The position numbers and the translations under genes are program-made. Under the pieces are notes generated by a model. The model did no database searches. It was not told the origin of the DNA and saw only the letters and a program-made list of their open reading frames with translations. From the NCBI GenBank assembly GCA_023078555.1, contig CM041204.1, positions 5,486,430 to 5,550,429 on the forward strand: DNA of 64,000 nucleotides, read 5' to 3'. Shown in pieces: positions 57,807-64,000 of the stretch. Positions within the stretch are counted from its first letter, which is position 1, and every line of letters begins with the position of its first letter. Source of the stretch: Ulva prolifera. Lineage: Eukaryota; Chlorophyta; Ulvophyceae; Ulvales; Ulvaceae.

Positions 57807-59771
57807 TCATGCCCCCAGGAAGCCCTGGTTGCCCCTCCGATTGCGGAACATGACATGCACAGTGGTGATCTGGACAGCAGCGAGAATGAACACGACGCTC
57901 GCCTCCAGAGCAAAGTACATGAACGCCCTGCCATACATGGCCTGATTTGTCTTCATGTGCCGCTTCAGCCTGCATCGGCAAGCTTGTCTCAATCACAAGC
58001 TTCACATACTCCGCCACAATGGAAGGGCCAGGTCTACCTAGGCTGCTGCCATTGTGCTAAGAAACTATCTGCGATATCGCTTCATGTGCCAGTTCCACGC
58101 AAGCCGACCTGATGGCCAGCAACTCCATCTGTACTGTGCAGTGTGAACGACAATCCCAGCAGACAAGTCTGTCAGCCTGTGCACAACAACAGCACAGGCT
58201 GAACAGGGTCACGTCATGAAATAGCTGCACTGGGCATCCCATTGTGCCATACAGCAGCACAGTGGTGACGACCACTGAGCCCTGCTACAGACTGGATCCA
58301 CCACAACTAAAGATGGACGCAGCGGGAGTCTGCGCAGCTTCAGGCCCTGCCGGCTTCCGCAGTGGCCGGGCATTGACGCCCCAGGAGTGATGGCACACCG
58401 TGTCCGGAAGTGGCGCTGCTCTCCAGTCAGGCGTTCAAGCTGAGCGCCAATGCGGGTGACGAGGTCATGCACCTGCGTCAGGTGGACCTGTGATGCGAGC
58501 TCTGGAGGCGGGGCTTCGACGCCACGCTCAGTGGCTTTCAGGCCATCTCGCTCTGCTGTGTCCTCGTGGTTGACTGTGAAGTAGTCCACCACCACCGTCA
58601 CCGCCGTCCTCACCTTGCCGGTGGCAGTGATGCTATAACCAATGCAATTGATCAGCAGCTGGATAGATCAGCAGAGCATGCAGCTACCCGTGCATCGCAA
58701 GCGAGCTGGGCGGTACAGCGCGGCACTGCACCCATCAGGCTTCACGGTGTAGATTGGTGACAGAAGAAGCACCATTGCATGGAGCAGATCATTCAGAGGT
58801 GATGCCACATGCGCTATGCACGATTTGGAGGTTGCTGAGGAACAGGCCCCCCGATTGGCAACGCCTGAAAGGCCAGCCCTGGATGGGCATTCACAGCACC
58901 TGCTCTCCAGTCAAGGCAGCGCTTGTGTAGTCAAACAGTTGCATGGATGGCCTAGCCCCGAAAGCATCAGGAACTCAGTGTGTACTTGCAGCGAAGTTGT
59001 GCTCGTGCGGGAAGCGGGGAAAGCACCAGAGCTTGTATGTTCCGAGTTCCGAGGTAGAAACGGCGAAGGTGAAGTCCTTCCACACACCAGGGGCAGAATA
59101 CAGCTCTTCTCCTGAGGGTGACATGATAGCTACGTCTACTGACCGGCGTTGATTAAAGTTAGGTTTGCCATTTGCGGCTATGACGCTAAAGCCACCGTCC
59201 ACAGACAACAGGTTCTTCTTGGACAACTGCATAGCAACAGACAACCTCAGCTGGGCAATAGCGGCCTCTCTCGAGCAAACAAGATAGGCGCACACTCTTA
59301 GAGGTGTTCACTCCACGATTTGAAGACATCATGTTTTCACCAATGCATTCAAGATGTATCAACAGTCGTAATAGGTGCCATACCTGGTAGATGCCTTACA
59401 CAAGCACGGGCAGACAGGCAGTTAAAAACAATGACAGTGGGGTCGACGAGTTTCACCATTCATACGTCCATTGGCAGAGCCTCTGCATCGATTTCAGCAT
59501 GTGCTGAGCCAGCATGGCCACAGCTATCAACAAAGTGGGTGCAACTCGTCCTACGCATCATCAACAGTGGGTGCTATGATAAATGCAAGCACGCTATCTT
59601 GATGCCCAAGAAGGTGTTGCTCACCTGTGACTTCTCACGTCCTACTGTAGCTGATATGCACTCCTCCTCCTTTGGCTGTAGCTGAATTTTCGCAGCACAG
59701 CATTCCTGAAAAGTGCAAACGCTGATGATCAAGCTAATGAAGGCTAGCACATTAAATGTGCAACCGTTCAT
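57807..59771 (-). CDS. p24/emp24-GOLD family cargo receptor
   Basis: Exons on the minus strand: 59771-59625, 59226-58986, one ending at 58399 (start uncertain, near 58630), and 57969-57807. The first exon gives a signal peptide, MNGCTFNVLAFISLIISVCT, followed by the start of the GOLD domain with a Cys (PKEEECISATVGREK) and a GTGAGC donor. Exon 2 has LSVDGGFSVIAANGKPN, VDVAIMSPSGEELYSAPG and GTYKLWCF with the partner Cys. The third exon supplies the coiled coil (LTQVHDLVTRIGAQLERLTG). The last has YGRAFMYFALEASVVFILAA, a single membrane helix, and a short basic cytosolic tail. p24 proteins cycle between ER and Golgi in COPII/COPI vesicles. The exon 2 to exon 3 join does not fit phase as drawn, so a small exon is probably missing. 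Confidence 0.78.
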
Positions 59772-60416
59772 CGCGGTCTGCGTGTGTTTCTGGCGGATGA
59801 GGGCTTCAACGTCCGCGCATTGCGCTGCCTCTGTATGTGCGTCTGATCGCGGCAGCGGAAGGTCAATAGATGCAGTGGTAGCGGAGCTCGCTGCCATCCG
59901 GAATCGCGGCGCACGGCGTCGCTCGTGTTGCAGTCCATGTTGCAATCTTGCATCCCGGGATGCCCCGGGGTGTCGAGCACTGCGAAGTCCAACCGGCCAA
60001 CCGCCAAACGCTGTAGATGTAGTACGCCCGGTGCACACATGGTCACACATGGGTTTACCTACCTGAATCTCCGGCTTGTAACACATGGGTGTACTACAGG
60101 CTGGACATTTGCGGACGTCCAGTTTGACCAGACGAGACCCCGCTTCGAATTTACGGTCATCGAATGTTGCTCGTTTTCCTGCTGTGTCTGGTTCCACGTT
60201 GTGCATTTACGTTGACGTCAAGGCCGGCATTGTCTGCACATGCACTGGATTAGGCGACGGGCACAGTGGGCACTACCACTGGGGAGCACTGCTATTAAGC
60301 TGCATCTGAGGAATGCATCCATGTGCTTTGTGGCCTCCATGTAGGCTGCCTGTTCACCCATTGTACAGAATCTTGCATGCCTCTTCGGGCGCAGGACTGC
60401 AGGTAATCCTGGAGGG
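59772..60416. other. Region upstream of the p24 gene with an isolated candidate exon
   Basis: A minus-strand frame reading VRKCPACSTPMCYKPEIQ ends at a good GTAGGT donor near 60060; a CxxC-x-C-like pattern suggests a metal site, but I could not connect it to other exons. Confidence 0.25.
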
Positions 60417-61985
60417 ATGGCTGTCTGGGTCAGACCTGCTCTGCTTGCAGCGGCGCGTGCCAATGCGCTATACATACGACGAATCTGCGCTCTTGGTGCA
60501 TGGGCTGCATTCTCATTGCTCGCAGCGCTGCTCCGCACATTTGGCTCCAGAACACTCTGCTGTGTGATGCAAGGACTGGCTGTGCACAGCATCTCTACAT
60601 TATGCACAGCTAAGCGAGTCCGGCTCTGTCCTTGTACCACAGCTAAGTGAAACATGCCAGGCACAGCAGACCCCATAAGCCTTACGTCAGCCAATCTTAT
60701 GTGACGAACATCCAGCAATGACAGCCCGCTGCCCAGACACAATCCAGCCCCGAACACCCAGCAGCCACAAAGCATTGGCGAATTCTGCTGGGGACAGGAG
60801 CCACCTTGACAGTGGTGTTGGGCCCCACATCTGGAGATGACGCGGTCAAACATGCAGGCCAAGTGTGCACAACGAAGGAGCATGTCAGCTGCACATCATC
60901 AGCTGCAGGTTGGCATGCATGCCAAGAACGTCGCATCCACTCGTTCATCGAGAACCCGGTGCTCTGAGGCCTCATGAGGATGTTCACATGGCCTTGCAAG
61001 GCAACACAAAGGCTTCAATCACCACTGTTCTGATGTATGGCACGCGTACATCTGCCAGATGTGTCTCTCTGCAGCACCGATCGCTGACACTGCAGAATGC
61101 TGCCCTTGAGCTCCCTGCGCATGTTATGTTACTGCGCTGCATTGCCATGCGTGATCAGCCGGACCAATTCAGCTTCAGCGGGACCATCGCATGTTGAGCT
61201 CAGCGTTGCCTGGCCCTGTGGTGACATTGCGCAAGCCCTCCCCGCGGCATGTGCCATGCTGCGGCTCACTTGGCATCCAAGCAGTTGGCAGAAACACGCC
61301 CACAACTACGATGCAGTGTGGCTGAGTGTGTTCTGCCATGATGTGGCCTTGTGAACATTTTAGTGGATGGCAGTGTGTGTGATGGCGCGGCTGGCATCAG
61401 AAGAGAGATATGTGCGACAGAGACATCAAGCAAAGCCACGCAGGGTAGCTGCTGCGTCTGAGTTGGAGAATCTACTGGAGCAGCCCAAAGGAGAAGCAGA
61501 TGCACTGCAGAAGGATGGGTCGAACCCTGCCATGGCAGAATGTCATCTGATGGCTGTCGTGGCATGCAGTAGCGGTGCCAGACAGCGTGATGCAGTTCGG
61601 GGCAGGGCAGGCTGATGCAGCGAGGGCAGGCTCGTGCAGCGTAGGCTGCCACGCGCCACCGCAGCTGCATTGGACGTGGTGTAGAGACTCAGAACACAAG
61701 CAGGGGAGGTCCTCTGCGTGCACGTGGTTGTTGACAGATCGGACAGAGCGACACAAAGTGGTCTCGCATGGGCGCTCGACAACGCTCAGTCCATCTTTTA
61801 GGGCACACATACACATACATGTGTCCATTGCCAGGTGGTGCAGCGCCAGGCAATCTGGGCACGCGTCATGGAAGAAGCAACATCCTCAGAGGTGGAATTC
61901 GCAGAGTCTAGGGCTGAAACACATCGTCATGGGCAGCGACTGAGCATGCACCATCACCCTGTTGGTGCCATATACACTCCATAAA
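60417..61985 (+). other. Possible plus-strand gene, unresolved
   Basis: Several plus-strand pieces look coding but could not be joined with confidence. The first is an N-terminus at 60417 (MAVWVRPALLAAARANALYI, then a hydrophobic helix). The second is 60785-60860 (TGATLTVVLGPTSGDDAVKH). A third, at 61367, reads ASEERYVRQRHQAKPRR then SELENLLEQPKGEADALQ. A last piece after a CAG acceptor near 61834 reads QAIWARVMEEATSSEVEF and stops near 61985. The opposite strand is also open at 60218-60883, so strand is not certain. Confidence 0.25.
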
Positions 61986-63666
61986 TTGTCCGTGCTCCAA
62001 AGACCATCGCAACTGCAAAGCATTCACAGACCATGCGCGGCTGTAGCGGTGGCGAAATGTACAAGCGTTGGCTACATATAGCAATGCATCTGAAGGGGGA
62101 TGACATGCATTGCAAGGGAGCATGGGCACTGCAGCCACACTGTCTGCAAGCACACATTGCTGCCCTGTGAGATTTTGTACCTAGTTCTGAGTTGTGGCCC
62201 AAGTAATTCCGTGTCTCGCAGATGAAGGTCCTCGTCGTGGCCGTTGGATTGGGGCAATGCGATGCCGCAGGGCACCAGAAATGGAAGAACGAAGCAAGCA
62301 ATCATGCCACCATCATGTCGCTCACTTCGTGATAACAAACGCATCCTGTGCAGAGACATGGTCAAAATTGACTGGAAAGAGCCGGTATGACAGGAGTGTT
62401 CAGGATAGCAGACACCACATCCTCCCTTGAGTACGCTCCTGTTCAATTGCACAGTACATGGCTCGTTTGAGTCTCCATATCCAAAGTTTTGCTCCAGAAC
62501 CTAGTAGCTTCCAAGGATGATCAGGTCCAGCCAGGACATGTGATGTAAGCACCACCATAGCGGCTGCACTGCCTGATCCTGAGGTCTTCGAAAGGACACA
62601 GCAAGTGCAGATGATGCTCCGATTGGTGCGATCGTTGCAATATGTTCCACTGCTACTGATAGTATGGGGAGTCCAAGAAAGTTGTTGGCCATTTGGAACC
62701 CGGGCGTAGTCAGCCATCTCTACAAGAAACAGTACGGCAAATGCTATAGATTTTCGGACGCATGTAGCCAGTAGCAGCGCTGGCACATTCCGTCGTATTC
62801 CACTGCGAGCTACACTCTCCTACTTGTCCCGCCAAGTCAATCGCGCGTCGCGGTGTCAGAATCGCATGCATGTGCCGGATTGAAGTTCTCACACATGCGA
62901 ATGCACAGTATAACCATGGCACGACAGCATGAAACTAGCTTTATAGGTGCCTACAGACTCCGGCTGATCTACAGCGGCACACTTGTTGCCCACACTCACA
63001 CATTACCACAGGTCTCACCACACCTGAGATTGCAGTCCGTGAAATAGGGGTGCTAGCACGCCATTCCAATCTTAGCTATACTGCTAGGTAGTGTAAGGTA
63101 GTTCTGCAACAAGCGTCCAGCCCGTTCCGCTGGGGATTGCGGGTGGCAGCACGGTTTCCTCGCGCTTCACTTTACTGCGGCCCGTCCACGTCTTGCCGCG
63201 AGTAGCAGATGGCTACAGTGGAAGTCACAGGAGTGGTGGATACAGGAAGGTCTGCTCCCCGGCCGACATGCTGTGCCTGTGTCCGTGTTGCCTGCGCCAA
63301 CTATCACGGTCGATGGCACGGACATGGCCACTCACAATCACGGGCTCGCCCATGCAGGAAGTCAATATCTGAGAATAAAATGAAAGACGTAAAACGAAAA
63401 TGTGCTGTTCCCGCAAGGGGCGGTGGGAAACCGGATTTAATGGTGTGCAACCTTGCGGAAACTTGCCGTCCGGATGGACTGCAATCCGTGTCAAACACTC
63501 AATCATCATAATCGAACACTACAATTGTATTGACGGCGTCAATGTGCTGCAGGACGTCCGCGTCGTTCAGCGACGCTTGGTGTATGCCGTTGGCTTGTCA
63601 GCGGACATATGCTCCGATCAGGTATGCCAGCTGAGCTTTTGATGTGTTCTTAAACAGCACTGAGCA
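61986..63666. other. No supported gene
   Basis: Short frames on both strands. The minus-strand piece 62692-62501 (FLGLPILSVAVEHIATIAPI) is hydrophobic and might be an exon, but has no partners I can link. Confidence 0.25.
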
Positions 63667-63999
63667 TCAAGCTGTGATGCTACATGCGCGCGTGGAGACG
63701 AGCGCTCCCGCACTTTCCATAATGTGCCGGCACGTGTCCCCGAGTAGCGCCGTGGTTACGTCACACTGTTCCCGAAGCAGTTGACGTATGTACACTCCAT
63801 GCTCATTGAATTTGTATTGTTGATACCGCCCGTGTGCCGTGCCCGTTGTCGGCGCGCACGCGGGAGGGGCGGGGCGCGCTTGCGTGGCTGCACATGGGTT
63901 CACTGCACCCCCGGAGCACTGTGGCGTGGGCGATGCCGTGCTGGCTGCTTCACAGGCAATTCGTATAGTATGTGGCACACAGACCTGTTTTTTTATCAT
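63667..63999 (-). CDS. Possible C-terminal exon of a gene running off the window
   Basis: An open minus-strand frame to the window edge ends RQLLREQCDVTTALLGDTCR then HIMESAGALVSTRACSITA and a stop. Composition is plausible for a real protein end, but no family or splice site was recognised. Confidence 0.2.
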   Translation of the reverse strand: MIKKQVCVPHTIRIACEAASTASPTPQCSGGAVNPCAATQARPAPPACAPTTGTAHGRYQQYKFNEHGVYIRQLLREQCDVTTALLGDTCRHIMESAGALVSTRACSITA

Positions 64000-64000
64000 G

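Noticed and set aside
1-64000. Bacterial or viral origin of the window
   Set aside because: Nearly every identifiable gene is interrupted by short GT-AG introns, and the gene set is eukaryotic and photosynthetic; no operons, CRISPR arrays, phage genes or viral replicases were seen.

Overview
This window is nuclear DNA of a photosynthetic eukaryote, most likely a green alga (Chlorophyta; Trebouxiophyceae would fit, but that rank is inference). The main evidence is a four-exon nuclear RuBisCO small-subunit gene with a green-lineage transit peptide. There are also plant-type ABC1K7/8, isovaleryl-CoA dehydrogenase, CA1P-phosphatase-like and PHT4-like proteins, TGTAA signals downstream of genes, and short GT-AG introns in nearly every gene. 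Most single-frame ORFs are broken by introns, so genes were rebuilt by joining exons at GT/AG sites that keep reading phase and match known families.

Layout, left to right. 0.1-6.4 kb: a plastid PHT4-like anion transporter (+), a coiled-coil TPH-like protein (-) whose stop codon lies 9 nt from the transporter stop, and a LarB-like (nickel-pincer cofactor) protein (-). 6.8-10.8 kb is gene-poor: a decayed kinase-like fragment, a complete 1.2 kb hAT-type element with an 8-bp target duplication, and a fold-back repeat. 11.3-12.6 kb: an unrecognised six-exon gene (+). 13.9-21.3 kb: rbcS (+), converging on a double histidine-phosphatase-domain protein like 2-carboxyarabinitol-1-phosphatase (-), then a METTL7-like methyltransferase (-). 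21.7-30.7 kb: a NUFIP1-like snoRNP assembly factor (+), an ABC1K7/8 atypical kinase (-) with a GC-AG intron, and an unrecognised gene (-). 31.7-35.8 kb: a low-complexity protein with RPxSAP-like motifs (+). 36.2-44.1 kb: TMEM205-like protein (-), MAT1 of the CDK-activating kinase (+), ABCF3/GCN20-like ATPase (-). 45.0-53.9 kb: isovaleryl-CoA dehydrogenase (+), FUS/TAF15-like RRM-RGG protein (-), ATG13 (+). 54.4-59.8 kb: BTB-domain protein (-) and p24/GOLD cargo receptor (-). The last 4 kb holds only weak candidates.

There is no operon logic: genes alternate strands and are mostly convergent or divergent pairs. The most interesting functional neighbourhood is rbcS beside a homologue of the phosphatase that removes a natural RuBisCO inhibitor. 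The LarB-like gene is unusual for a eukaryotic nuclear genome. I found no tRNA, rRNA, CRISPR array or viral genome.
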